A DNA stretch of 36,283 bases from Verrucomicrobiota bacterium (lineage in GTDB: Bacteria; Verrucomicrobiota; Verrucomicrobiia; Limisphaerales; CAIMTB01): positions 1 through 36,283 of the forward strand of contig CAUJJW010000284.1 of assembly GCA_963205105.1 (NCBI GenBank). Direction: 5' to 3'. A program made the position numbers and the translations under genes. This document shows positions 25,567 through 35,100 of the stretch, one piece after another. Within the stretch, counting starts at the first letter, position 1. The number at the start of each line of letters is the position of its first letter. A model generated the notes under the pieces. That model searched no databases. It was not told the DNA's origin and was given only the letters and a program-made list of their open reading frames with translations.

Positions 25567-26328
25567 ATGGATTCGACGAACCTGAGCTCAGGGACGAGAA
25601 GGACCGGCAGTCGCACACCTCGGCTTGCGCTCGCCTCCTTGGTCCTGGGAATCCTTGGCTTGGTGGGAAGCGTCGTTGTCTTCGGAAGCATCCTCGCCTT
25701 CGTGGGACTCGCGTTGGGTGTGACGCACCTCCGTCGCAGCAACCAAGCCCGAGCGATGGGTTGGGCCGGGGTGTCCTTCTCACTGGCGGCGATGGTGTGC
25801 TCGTTCGGCTTCGCCGCGTTTTATGTCCGAATGCTTCCCCAGATGGTTGCCGGACTTGAGCAAGGGACGGGCTCAGGTGGTTACGCTGCATGGGTCGGGA
25901 AACCAGCGCCAGACTTCGAGGTCACCCAACTGGATGGAACGCGCTTGAAGTTGTCCGATCTGCGCGGTCAGAGGGTCGTCCTGGATTTTTGGGCGACCTG
26001 GTGCGGTCCCTGCGTCATGGAAATTCCTCATTTTGCAAAACTGCATCGGGAACATGCGAGTGAGTCGCTGACGATTCTTGGCCTGAGCCGTGAGGATCGG
26101 GTGGTGCTCAAGAAGTTCGTCGAAACCCATGACGTGCCCTACACGGTCGCCAGCGTGGAGAACGTGGAACTGCCGGAGCCGTATGCCGGAGTTCGATCGA
26201 TACCCACCACTTTTTTCATCGATGCGTCCGGCACGGTTCAGGAGGTGCTGGTCGGCTATCATGATTTTGAATCGCTGAAACGGCTCGCGCTGGGGCCGGA
26301 GAATCCGGGGATGGTGCAGGACCGCTAG
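25567..26328 (+). CDS. Membrane-anchored TlpA-type thioredoxin with DUF4190-like N-terminus
   Basis: From ATG 25567 the protein has 253 aa. Two N-terminal hydrophobic helices with a short basic loop (LALASLVLGILGLVGSVVVF, LAFVGLALGVTHLRRSNQAR, then GWAGVSFSLAAMVCSFGFAA) match the DUF4190-type membrane domain. The C-terminal thioredoxin domain (about 110-245) begins GKPAPDFEVTQLDG, has the redox motif WCGPC inside LDFWATWCGPCVMEIPHF and the cis-Pro segment SIPTTFFID. TlpA/ResA-like proteins reduce disulfides in the periplasm, for instance in cytochrome c assembly. A c-type heme protein is encoded nearby (32146-35184), but a functional link is only a guess. The gene may be co-transcribed with the glycosyltransferase 36 nt downstream. 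Confidence 0.9.
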   Translation: MDSTNLSSGTRRTGSRTPRLALASLVLGILGLVGSVVVFGSILAFVGLALGVTHLRRSNQARAMGWAGVSFSLAAMVCSFGFAAFYVRMLPQMVAGLEQGTGSGGYAAWVGKPAPDFEVTQLDGTRLKLSDLRGQRVVLDFWATWCGPCVMEIPHFAKLHREHASESLTILGLSREDRVVLKKFVETHDVPYTVASVENVELPEPYAGVRSIPTTFFIDASGTVQEVLVGYHDFESLKRLALGPENPGMVQDR

Positions 26329-26364
26329 TGGGGCGATTGCAGGTCACTCCGAAAGACGGACCGG

Positions 26365-27471
26365 ATGCGATTCCTGATGTTGAATTGGCGGGACCCCCGC
26401 AATCCGCTGGCGGGTGGAGCCGAGCGCGTTTCGCTGGCCTTCCTCCGCGGTTTGGTGGAGGCAGGGCACGAGGTGGAATGGTTCGCCTTCAAGGTCCCTG
26501 GGGCCGCGCCCGAGGAGAGCATCGATGGCATTCGGGTTCATCGAGCGGGTGGAGTGTTCTCATCGATTATCGCGGCGCGTCGATGGTTTCTGAGTCAGGC
26601 GCGATTTGATCTGGTGGTGGATCAGCACCACGGCATTCCATGGTACGCGCCGTGGTGGAGTGGCACACGGTGTGTGGCGTACATTCACGAGGTTTTGGGT
26701 CCGATCTGGAGGTCGTTTTACCGGTGGCCGACGAGCGAGTTCGGGCGGGTGCAGGAACGGTGGACGCACTGGCTTTATCGGAGGGTTCCCTTTTGGGTGC
26801 CGTCGGAATCCACGCGCGAAGGTTTGCTCCATCATGGGGTCCGCGAGGTGCACGTCTTCCCGAATGGTGTGGATGTGGAACCGCTGGCGGAGCTGCCGCG
26901 AAAGCCGATTGCGGGTCGGGTGCGGTTGGTCACCGTATCTAGGTTGGCGCCCAACAAGCGTGTGGACCACGCGGTGCGCTGTGTGGGGTTGCTGCGGGAA
27001 CGCGGGGTGCCCGCGGAACTCACGGTGGTTGGGAACGGTAGCGAGATGCCGGCGCTGCGTGCGCTGGTGGGAGAATTGGGGCTAGGCGAGTGGGTTCAGT
27101 TTGCGGGGTACCAGACGGAGAAAGAGAAGATGGAAACCCTCGCCAAAGGCCATGCGTTGGTCCACCCTTCGGTACGTGAGGGCTGGGGCTTGAACGTCAT
27201 CGAGTCCAACGCGATGGGAACCCCAGCCGTTGTGTATCCGGTAGGCGGATTGGTGGACTCGACGGTGGATGGGGTGACGGGCTGCATTAGTGCGGCGGAA
27301 ACCCCAAAAACACTGGCAGATTCGGTGGTTTGGTTGGTGTCGGATGAAGCTCGCTATCAGAGAGTCCGCGAGGCAGCTTGGCGACGATCTGAAGCGTATC
27401 GGTGGGGTCGAGTGATCCCTCCGGTGGTAAGATTTTTGGAGACCCTGGCCGGTGGCCAGAAATTGGTTTGA
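26365..27471 (+). CDS. Family 4 glycosyltransferase
   Basis: This 368-aa protein has a GT-B fold of family GT4. The N-terminal domain opens with MRFLMLNWRDPRNPLAGGAE, the usual acceptor-side glycine loop, and the C-terminal domain has VRLVTVSRLAPNKRVDHAVR and the donor-binding EGWGLNVIESNAMGTPAVVY. The E-x7-E motif is present in the form EGWGLNVIE. It transfers a sugar from a nucleotide donor onto a growing glycan in the cytoplasm. It is the first gene of the plus-strand exopolysaccharide block, so EPS synthesis is the likely job; the sugar is unknown. A promoter for the next gene overlaps its stop codon. Confidence 0.92.
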   Translation: MRFLMLNWRDPRNPLAGGAERVSLAFLRGLVEAGHEVEWFAFKVPGAAPEESIDGIRVHRAGGVFSSIIAARRWFLSQARFDLVVDQHHGIPWYAPWWSGTRCVAYIHEVLGPIWRSFYRWPTSEFGRVQERWTHWLYRRVPFWVPSESTREGLLHHGVREVHVFPNGVDVEPLAELPRKPIAGRVRLVTVSRLAPNKRVDHAVRCVGLLRERGVPAELTVVGNGSEMPALRALVGELGLGEWVQFAGYQTEKEKMETLAKGHALVHPSVREGWGLNVIESNAMGTPAVVYPVGGLVDSTVDGVTGCISAAETPKTLADSVVWLVSDEARYQRVREAAWRRSEAYRWGRVIPPVVRFLETLAGGQKLV

Positions 27472-27496
27472 CACTCGAAACTGTAGGGCATACAGA
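27468..27496 (+). promoter_or_regulatory. Probable sigma-70-type promoter of the EPS export genes
   Basis: A perfect TTGACA -35 (27468-27473) overlaps the glycosyltransferase stop codon. It is followed after 17 bp by a weak -10 (TACAGA, 27491-27496). The transcript would have a leader of about 50 nt, in which ACTGA/TCAGT (about 27531-27547) can form a small hairpin next to the ATG. Confidence 0.45.
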
Positions 27497-27550
27497 AGGG
27501 GCACTTTTCAGCGACTCGAAGCGGGTTAACTGACAAGTTTTCAGTCATTT

Positions 27551-28810
27551 ATGAAGAACATCCTAACGACTGCGGGCATGGCGGCAGTTGCCGTTGCTGG
27601 ATTCCAGACCCAATGCGCCGCCCAAGCGGTGTCGGTCGATGACTCGAAGTGGTGGCATGTGAGCGCTGCTCTTCGCGGATTCTACGACGACAATCATACG
27701 ATCGCCCCGAAGAACTTGGCCCGCGAAAGCTTCGGCTTTGAAGTTCGGCCCGGGTTCGATGTCGGGCATCAAGGCGAGCAATACATCGTCAAACTTTCCG
27801 GCTATTATTCCGGACGCTGGTTTGAAGACCGTGACGATGATCCGTGGGATCATGGCTTCATGGCCGACGCCAACGGCGAGTATCAGCTCTCCGAGAATCA
27901 CGTTCTCCGCTTTAGCGACAACTTCTCCTACACCAGCGAGCCGACGCTCCTGGATCGTGGGTCAGCGGTCACTCTGCTGCGTGCGGACGGAACCAACATC
28001 CGCAATTTGGGCGACGTGAAGTACGTGGGCCAGTTCACCCCGCTGGTGGGGCTTGAAGTGGGCTACGGCAATACGTTCTATGATTTCGAACAGACCGGTG
28101 CCGGCAGCTATTCGGCGCTCCTGGATCGCGTTGAGCACCTGATCAAGGCCGAAACCCGCTGGACACTCACGCCGACTCTCGCCGGTATCTTGGGTTACTG
28201 GTACGAAGATGTTGGCTTCACCGGTGACGAGGCTGTGGTGCCTGGAAGCACCCTGATGTCCGACGGCCGCGACAGCTACTCCCATTATTTCATCACGGGC
28301 GGCGATTACACGGTGTCTCCGCACTGTTTCATCTCAGTTCGCGGTGGTGCACAGAATGTCACCTACACCGGAATCGCGGGTGACCCCGATCAGTGGAACG
28401 GCTTTGGTGATATCAGCACGACGTTTGAGTACGCCGAAGGCAGTTTCTTCCGAGTGGGTGGGCGCTATGGTCGTAACCGCACGGACATGCTGGGAGCGAT
28501 CACGCCGACCGAAGCAATCCCGTACACGGTCGACCAGGAAACCGCAGTCGCTTACGGCACGGTCAGCCACAAGCTGACGGAGCAATTGACGGCGCGTGGT
28601 TCGGCTCAGCTGCAGTTCGGTTCGTTCAACGGCGGCGTCTATGACGGCGACAATGAAGGAATGTACCTGCTCGGTCTCAGCCTGACGTACGATCTCAATC
28701 AATACCTCGCGCTGGAAACCGGTTATAACTACGACCGTCTGGATTCGGACGACTCCGGCCGTTCCTACAGCCGTAACCGAGTGTTCCTGGGTGTTCGCGG
28801 ACAGTTCTAA
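27551..28810 (+). CDS. Outer-membrane beta-barrel protein of the EPS locus
   Basis: This 419-aa protein has a signal peptide (MKNILTTAGMAAVAVAGFQT, cleaved near CAAQA). A series of amphipathic strands rich in Tyr/Phe/Gly alternation follows (HVSAALRGFYDDNHTIAP, YIVKLSGYYSGRWFEDRDDD, HVLRFSDNFSYTSEP, FFRVGGRYGRNRTDM), ending in Phe (FLGVRGQF), the classic C-terminal Omp signature. It matches the outer-membrane beta-barrel family (BBP2_2 type) that is often found beside wza/wzc-like genes. It probably forms part of the outer-membrane route for polysaccharide or anchors the export complex. A terminator lies in the 79-nt gap before the kinase gene. Codon choice looks more uniform than in the flanking genes, as in well-expressed genes. 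Confidence 0.85.
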   Translation: MKNILTTAGMAAVAVAGFQTQCAAQAVSVDDSKWWHVSAALRGFYDDNHTIAPKNLARESFGFEVRPGFDVGHQGEQYIVKLSGYYSGRWFEDRDDDPWDHGFMADANGEYQLSENHVLRFSDNFSYTSEPTLLDRGSAVTLLRADGTNIRNLGDVKYVGQFTPLVGLEVGYGNTFYDFEQTGAGSYSALLDRVEHLIKAETRWTLTPTLAGILGYWYEDVGFTGDEAVVPGSTLMSDGRDSYSHYFITGGDYTVSPHCFISVRGGAQNVTYTGIAGDPDQWNGFGDISTTFEYAEGSFFRVGGRYGRNRTDMLGAITPTEAIPYTVDQETAVAYGTVSHKLTEQLTARGSAQLQFGSFNGGVYDGDNEGMYLLGLSLTYDLNQYLALETGYNYDRLDSDDSGRSYSRNRVFLGVRGQF

Positions 28811-28850
28811 GCGGACCGGGAATTTTCCCCCTATCTTGACTTGCAGTCGG

Positions 28851-28889
28851 AGGGAGGCTGGAGTCCATTTCTAGCCTCCCTTCTTTTTT
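28851..28889 (+). terminator. Intrinsic terminator ending at the start codon of the BY-kinase gene
   Basis: AGGGAGGCT (28851-28859) pairs with AGCCTCCCT (28873-28881). The T-rich tail (28881-28889) runs directly into the ATG at 28890. The stem also contains the only GGAGG in the gap. It may cut transcription from the porin gene and attenuate expression of the kinase gene. Confidence 0.8.
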
Positions 28890-31064
28890 ATGGATAACTT
28901 CAAGGCTCCGGAGCCTCCGGACTCCAAGTTACATTTTCTCGATTACTGGCGGATCATCCGGATCCGCAAGACGGTCATTATTGCGGTGTTCCTCCTGGTG
29001 GTGATCACGACAACCGTCGTGACCTACATGCTGCCGGAGACGTACATGAGCTCGACCCGTATCAAGGTCGAGAAGGACACCGCCGATGTGCCGTTGCTGG
29101 GTCAGATGTCTTCGCAAGGTCCGCCGGATATGTTCTTCCTGCAGACCGAGTTCGAGGTGATCCAGGCCAAGACGAATCTGTACCAAGTCATCGAGGATTT
29201 GAGCCTGAATCAGCGTTGGTCCAAGGAATACCTGGCCCAAGGCACGCTGAAGACTCCGGAGACGTTTGAGATCCTGAAGGACAAACTCGACGTTCGTCAG
29301 TTCCGCAACACGACGATGATCGAGATTCGCGTGTACAGCCGGAACAAGGCCGAAGCGGCTGAGATCGCGAACAAGATCGCGGATGTCTATAAGGAGAGCC
29401 GCCTGTCGGAGCGCGAACGCATGGCCGAGCGTGGCATCAGCAAGATCCTTGAAGCGATCGTTGACCAGCAGAGCAAGGTCAACGAGAAGCAGAAGGAGTT
29501 GGACGATCTGCGGGAGAAATTCCGGATCACGGACTTGATGATGGACTCCTACAGCCAAGGGAGTCTCGAGGCGGATGCGGTTCGGCGAGTGGACAATCTT
29601 CGCACCGAGGTGGTGAGCCGCCTGACACGGTATGGTTCCACCTTGGACCTTCTGAAAAAGCTGGATAGCAAAGGGTTGCGTCAGACTTTGCCTACATTGT
29701 ATCGCGATGATGCGCTCCTCATGGATGCCCTCCAGAAAGAGGTGGAGATCCGGCAGCAATTGGTGCGGATGACCAGCACGCTGGGTGAAGAGAATCCGGA
29801 CGTGAAGACGGCTCGCAAAATGCTGGCCCAGTTCGAGAGTGATGTGGAGGACCGGATCAAGGGGATCATCAGTTCTTTGGAGCTCCAAGTGGCCTCGGCA
29901 AAGGACGAACTCGCTCAGTTGATTTCCGAAGTCGACAGCGCCAAACAGGAAGATTTGAAGCGCGGAAAAGAGTACCGCGTGTTCTTCGAGAAGAAGCGCG
30001 ATGTTGAGAATCAGCGCATCATGCTCGACGTGTTGGGTCGCAAGCTGGCCCAGGAACGCTTCGACAGCAAAATTCCTCGCGGGTCGCTGGTTCAGATCAC
30101 CGACATCGCCGAAGAAGGTCTGAAGCCGGTCAAACCCAATATTCCGCTGAACATTGCGTTTGGCGTCGTCGTGGGTTTGGTGGTTGGCGTCGGACTCGCG
30201 TTCTTCATCGAGTACCTCGACACCTCGGTGAAAACCATCGATGACGTGGAACGCTCCCTCGGGGCGCCAGTTGTCGGGGTTATTCCCCAGAACGTCGGTT
30301 CCCTGCTGGAGGAAGGACCGGACAGCCCGCATGCGGAGGCTTACCGTGTGCTACGAACGAACGTCCTGTTCACGCGAAAGGACGAGACGTTCAACACGAT
30401 CACCATCGTCAGCGGTGGTGCTGGCGAAGGCAAATCGACCACTCTTTTCAACCTGGCCGTGGTGTTTGCACAGAACGGCAACCGGGTGTTGATCATCGAC
30501 TCCGACCTTCGTCGTCCGAGCATGCACAAGTTCCTGAAGGTCTCGAACACGCAGGGACTGACCGACGTGCTGCTGGGGCAGAAGAAGCTTGAGGAAGTCA
30601 TTCAGACGTCATCGCTGAAAACCCTGGATTTCTTGCCCAGCGGCAAGCTGCCGAGCAGCTCGATGGGCATCCTGAGTTCGCAGCAGATGAAGGATCTGAT
30701 CGGCGAAGTGAAACGCCGCTATGACTTCGTCTTCTTTGACTCTCCGCCGATCATGGGCGTCAGTGACGCCGTGGTGTTGGCGAGTGAAGTAGACATTTCC
30801 CTGCAAGTGATCCAGTACCGCAAGTACCCGCAGGCCATGACCCTCCGCGCCAAGCAGATGGTGTCCAAGGTCGGCGGTTACCTGGTGGGTATCGTCCTCA
30901 ACAACATCAACATGTCTCAGGACGAGAACTACTACTACTACAGCGGCTACTACTACGATTACTACCAGACCCGCGACAAGGACGATGCCCCGGACGGCAA
31001 GACCGAGAAGGGCAAGAACGGCTCAACCGAGCTGTCGCGGATCGACCTGAAGAAAAAGTACTGA
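28890..31064 (+). CDS. Polysaccharide co-polymerase / bacterial tyrosine kinase (Wzc-like)
   Basis: This 724-aa protein combines Wzz and BY-kinase domains. TM1 lies at about 30-48 and TM2 at about 423-445, bracketing a periplasmic Wzz domain with long coiled-coil helices (about 170-390, rich in Glu/Lys/Gln heptads). The cytoplasmic kinase has Walker A SGGAGEGKST (Lys515), Walker A' VLIIDSDLRRPS and Walker B FVFFDSPP. The C-terminus carries a Tyr cluster (nine Tyr within residues 681-692) that is autophosphorylated in this family. It controls chain length and export by cycling between phosphorylated and free forms, contacting the outer-membrane polysaccharide channel. The start ATG directly follows the U-tract of a terminator and has no Shine-Dalgarno site. 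It is followed by the wza-like gene at 16 nt, so the two are coupled. Confidence 0.96.
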   Translation: MDNFKAPEPPDSKLHFLDYWRIIRIRKTVIIAVFLLVVITTTVVTYMLPETYMSSTRIKVEKDTADVPLLGQMSSQGPPDMFFLQTEFEVIQAKTNLYQVIEDLSLNQRWSKEYLAQGTLKTPETFEILKDKLDVRQFRNTTMIEIRVYSRNKAEAAEIANKIADVYKESRLSERERMAERGISKILEAIVDQQSKVNEKQKELDDLREKFRITDLMMDSYSQGSLEADAVRRVDNLRTEVVSRLTRYGSTLDLLKKLDSKGLRQTLPTLYRDDALLMDALQKEVEIRQQLVRMTSTLGEENPDVKTARKMLAQFESDVEDRIKGIISSLELQVASAKDELAQLISEVDSAKQEDLKRGKEYRVFFEKKRDVENQRIMLDVLGRKLAQERFDSKIPRGSLVQITDIAEEGLKPVKPNIPLNIAFGVVVGLVVGVGLAFFIEYLDTSVKTIDDVERSLGAPVVGVIPQNVGSLLEEGPDSPHAEAYRVLRTNVLFTRKDETFNTITIVSGGAGEGKSTTLFNLAVVFAQNGNRVLIIDSDLRRPSMHKFLKVSNTQGLTDVLLGQKKLEEVIQTSSLKTLDFLPSGKLPSSSMGILSSQQMKDLIGEVKRRYDFVFFDSPPIMGVSDAVVLASEVDISLQVIQYRKYPQAMTLRAKQMVSKVGGYLVGIVLNNINMSQDENYYYYSGYYYDYYQTRDKDDAPDGKTEKGKNGSTELSRIDLKKKY

Positions 31065-31080
31065 GTCGGAGCCGAAGACC

Positions 31081-31725
31081 ATGTTGTCATTCTTTTTGCG
31101 CCATAGCGGCGCTTGGATTCGAACGCTGGGTTGGGTGGCCGTGGCGGTTGTGCTCGCCGGTTGCGGTGGATCCAGTTCGGGGTCGAAGACCACCAACACA
31201 CCTCCATCCAAGACGGGTGGTTCGTCCATTGCTTCGCGGCCGGATGACCTGCGCAAAGGAGATCTGGTTCAGATCGCCTTCTCGGGCATTCCCAACCCCC
31301 CGGGAGACATCGACGAACGCATCAAGGAGGATGGAACGATCAACCTCGAGTTGATTGGCAATCTCCCGGCGGAGGGCAAGACGCCCGGCCAGCTGCAAAA
31401 GGAGATTCAGGAAGCCTATGTTCCCAAGTACTTCCTGCGTTTGACCGTCACCGTTCGGACCGAACGTCGTGTGTTTTATGTCGACGGTGAGGTTCGCCGA
31501 CCGGATCGGTTTGTTTACGAGGGCGAAATCTCGCTGCTTCAAGCCATTGCCGCAGCCCAGGGCTTCACCGACTTCGCCGCTCGTGGGCGGGTGGAACTGG
31601 TGCGGAACACTGGGGAGCAACTCGTGATCGATGCCCGCAAGGCGAAGAACGACACGAAACTGGATGTGCCGATCGTTCCAGGCGATCGGATCTTTGTTCC
31701 GCGCCGCAGCCCGTGGGGTCGGTGA
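31081..31725 (+). CDS. Polysaccharide export lipoprotein (Wza-like, Poly_export/SLBB)
   Basis: This 214-aa protein has a lipoprotein signal (VAVAVVLAGCGG, acylation at Cys28) and a Ser/Thr-rich linker. The Poly_export domain (about 57-130; RKGDLVQIAFSGIPNP, IKEDGTINLELIGNLPAEGKT) is followed by one SLBB-like domain (about 130-210; FYVDGEVRRPDRFVYEGEIS, LLQAIAAAQGFTDFA). It is shorter than Escherichia Wza and lacks the C-terminal membrane helix, as is usual for verrucomicrobial versions, so another protein, possibly the beta-barrel at 27551, would complete the outer-membrane pore. CGGAG lies 9 nt upstream of the ATG as a fair ribosome binding site. It belongs to the same operon as the kinase. 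Confidence 0.92.
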   Translation: MLSFFLRHSGAWIRTLGWVAVAVVLAGCGGSSSGSKTTNTPPSKTGGSSIASRPDDLRKGDLVQIAFSGIPNPPGDIDERIKEDGTINLELIGNLPAEGKTPGQLQKEIQEAYVPKYFLRLTVTVRTERRVFYVDGEVRRPDRFVYEGEISLLQAIAAAQGFTDFAARGRVELVRNTGEQLVIDARKAKNDTKLDVPIVPGDRIFVPRRSPWGR

Positions 31726-31740
31726 TCGGAGTTCATTCGC

Positions 31741-32139
31741 GTGGGACTTTTCCAGGTCGTCGTTCAACGCACCGGAGAGGCACCGCGGATTGTCGATATC
31801 CCACGCACTCCGTGGGTCATAGGTCGAGTTTCAGGCGCCGGGCTTTCCCTCACGGGGCCCGGCGTTTTTGATCGCCACCTCACGGTTCGGAGTGATCCCG
31901 TCGAGGGCTGGTTCGTGGAAGTGGGTGAGGGTGCTTTGGCGCGTATCGAGGGGCGCCCCTTCCAACGGCACCGGCTCAAAAACGGCGATCAGATTGACGT
32001 GGGCAACCAGTGGATCCGCTTCGTGCTTTCGCCGGTTCGGCGTAAGTCGCTTGTTTCTTGGAGTTTGGCGTTCTGGATCCTGCTGGGTGCGATGGTGGTC
32101 GCTCAGGCCGTGGTGCTGGTTCGTTTGGCGGGGGGCTAA
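31741..32139 (+). CDS. Small FHA-like protein with a C-terminal membrane helix
   Basis: This 132-aa protein consists of an FHA-like beta-sandwich (about 5-100) and one C-terminal hydrophobic helix (WSLAFWILLGAMVVAQAVVL). The FHA pattern is seen in WVIGRVSGAGLSL (Gly-Arg), GVFDRHLTVRSD (where S-x-x-H would be expected, with Asp-Arg-His here) and LKNGDQIDVGNQWIRF. FHA domains bind phosphothreonine peptides; the less perfect motif leaves binding unproven. The GTG start is preceded by GGAG at a spacing of 8-9 nt, and the gap to the wza-like gene is 15 nt, so it belongs to the EPS operon. The tail-anchored layout would place the FHA domain in the cytoplasm near the BY-kinase. Confidence 0.7.
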   Translation: MGLFQVVVQRTGEAPRIVDIPRTPWVIGRVSGAGLSLTGPGVFDRHLTVRSDPVEGWFVEVGEGALARIEGRPFQRHRLKNGDQIDVGNQWIRFVLSPVRRKSLVSWSLAFWILLGAMVVAQAVVLVRLAGG

Positions 32140-32145
32140 TCCCGT

Positions 32146-35100
32146 TCAGTTGGCGCCCCACTTGGTGTTTTTCAAGAAGGCCAACAGATCGGCCAAGTCC
32201 TGCCTGGAAAGCTGCTCGTCCAGACCGGCAGGCATGGTGCTTACCGTGCCGAGTCGCAGTTCGGACATCTGAGAGCGTGTGATGCGCGTTTCGGCTCCCG
32301 GCCCGGTGGCCAGCACAATCTCCTCTGGTGTGTCGCGTCGGAGAACACCGCTGTATTCTTCCCCGTCGGCGGTGGAAGCGATCCAGGGTTCGTAGCTTCG
32401 TACGAAGCTAGCACTCGGGTAGATCACAGCCTCCAGCAGGTCGCGTTCCGTCCGGGAGGTTCCGATCGAGGTAAGATCCGGGCCAAGATCTCCGCCCAGG
32501 TAGCCCATGCGATGACAGGAAGCACACGCCGCTTTGGTGCTGTTGAAGATGGCCTGGCCGCGCCGGACTTCACCCTTGAGTTTCCCGAGTTCCAGCAGGA
32601 GCGCATCGAGCCGCAATTGATCCTGCGAGGCGTCGGTTTGGGCTGAAGTAATCACCGCCAAAGCGGCGGTTTGGATTTCTTCAGGGAACGACGCCAGCGC
32701 AGGCTTCAGATCGTCTGGCCGCAGGGATCGGATGGCCTTGGACTCCTTGAGTGCGGCGACGAACCGCTGACCCAGTGCCGTGTCGCCGCCAGGGGCAAAC
32801 GACGCGATCAGCCGTGGCAATTCAATGGGGCCGGCGGTGGAAAGGATGGGCACCAGGCTGGAGCGCTGCGGGGCGTCCAGCTTGAGCCGCTGCACGGCGG
32901 AGGCAGCGGCCAGGCGTTCTCCGGGTAACCGTGACGGAGCCAAGCGCTCCAGCAGCACAGCGAATTCTGCAGCGTTGATCGTGCTTCCGCCGGGAAGGGC
33001 GGCGAGGGCGTCGATGCGGACCGTCGGCGCGAGGGAATGGTCCGATGAGATCCGACGTAGCTGCTCGATCACTGCGGGATCACCCTCCTTGGGAAACGGC
33101 AGGGAACGAACGGCGCGCAGCGCCGCGGCCAGCGGGGCAGGTTCGGCGACGGCGCCTTGGCTCCGGTCTTGGAGTCCGGCGAGCACCGCGTTGCGCCAAT
33201 CCTTGGGCAGGGTCTTGGTCCCGCTCTGCGCCATGGCCATCAACGCCGAGGTCTTCGTCTGCTGGCGGAATTCGGCCTTCATCGCCGCCTCCGCGAGCAG
33301 TTGTTGCCCCTCTGTTTGGCGGGCCAGCAGGTCGAACATCGATTCCCAGGAGGCCTTTTCCGCAGGGGAGACGTCGGCTGTGGTCAGTCGCGACCGGATA
33401 TGCGCCGCGAGTGGTCCGCCCCATTCCGGATGTCGTCGCGCCACCCAGAGCCCGGCATCACGTAGCGGACCGGGGCTCTCATTGAGGAACGGGATGACCT
33501 CGGCGACTGTCGCGGGGGAGGTTTCGCCGCACTGCTCCAGAACCAGGAGCGCGGCCCGTCGCTTGGCGGCGTGGGGTGATGAGAGGTGTTTGCGGGTGGC
33601 ATCGACATCCCCAATCTCAAGGAGGGCGAAGATCAGGCTGTGCTCCAGGAAACGGTCGGTGACGCCCTGGGTGGATCCCGTGGTGGCCACGGCATCGAAC
33701 AGCAGATCCACACTGGCTCGATCGCGAAGTCGGCCGAGACCTTCTGCGGCAATTCGGGCCAGGCGGGCTGACGTCGTGGAGGAGGTGGCCCGGGCGATGT
33801 GCTCGGTCAGGGCCGCCCGGAAACTCGCCAGGGACGCCGGCTGGGCGGCAATGGCTTCACGTTTCAGTGCTGATTCCGCGGTGTCGTCCCAGGACGGTGG
33901 GGCGATGAGCTTCGAGTAGCCGGCTTTGCGAGCCTCCTGGGGCATGGATGGGGCACCTGTGCGCCGAATCCGGTAGATGGCCCCGAGCACATCCGCCTTC
34001 GCCAGTTGAGAACTGGGGCAGCATAGCTTGTACCAACCGCCCGTATCGACCACGAGCAGCGAGCCGTCCACGTCCTGGAAGACATCGGTGGGATGGAAAT
34101 CGCTCTGATCCGAGACCAGGAAGTCGCTGTCGACGGTGGTGAAGGTCGATCCCGTCGGCTTCAGTTCGTGGCGGGTGACTTTGCGCAGGTTGAAAAGGGT
34201 GCCGAACAGGTTGTTGCGGTAGGCCGGACCGAGACCATCGCCTGAGTAGCGGGTAAGTGCGCAGGCGGCCGCCGGACCGAACTGGGTCATCGCCGGCATT
34301 AGTTCCCCGGTCCGACGCACCATGGGCTCGTCGACGACATCGTAGTTCTTGCCGAAGACAGCCCCATAGACGGCGTGTCCCAGGCCATCGCGACGCCCGG
34401 GTTGGCTCAGGTCGATGAAGGTGCTGATGACGATCGGCTCTCCCTGGGAGGTGAAGGCCACTTCCACGGGGTTGTCCATGCCTCCGGACATGACGCTCTC
34501 GAGTCCGGAACCATCGGGCCAGGCGCGGAAAATATGTGCGCAACGATCCTGGATGGTTCGGCCGTGACGATCCTTGAGGTTGAGCCGTCCGAAGGCGCCC
34601 TTGGTCCAGTACAGCATGCCCTCGGGCCCAAGGTACGGTCCGTGCACGTCGTTGGCGCAGCCGGTGAGGATGTTTCCCTGGTACCATTCGGTGCGCTGGT
34701 CCGCCCGGCCGTCACCGTCGGTATCGGTGAGTTTCCAGATGCTGGGCGGTCCGGCCACGTACACCGAGCCGCCATGCCACAGGCAGCCTTGAGGGAACAT
34801 GACCTTGTCGGCGAACACGCTGGTCTTATCGAACCGGCCGTCGCCGTCCGTGTCCTCAAGTCGGAGGATGCGGCTTTGGGGATCCTTGAGCTGTTCCGAG
34901 GGTGGCTTGTTCGAGCCGGAAGAATCGGTCACGTACAGTCTTCCGGCGTCGTCGAAACAGCCGGCCATGGGGCGTGGGGCGAGGTCATTGCCTGCGGCCA
35001 CCTCGATGGTGAATCCATCGGGCAAGGTGAACTGGTGGCCGTTCAGGGAGTGTTCGGCGGCCTGGGCGTTCAGGGCGCTGGCCATGGACGCCAGGGCGAG

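Noticed and set aside
28929..30332. 467-codon open frame on the minus strand
   Set aside because: Antisense to the BY-kinase gene; Leu/His/Arg-rich shadow without domain.
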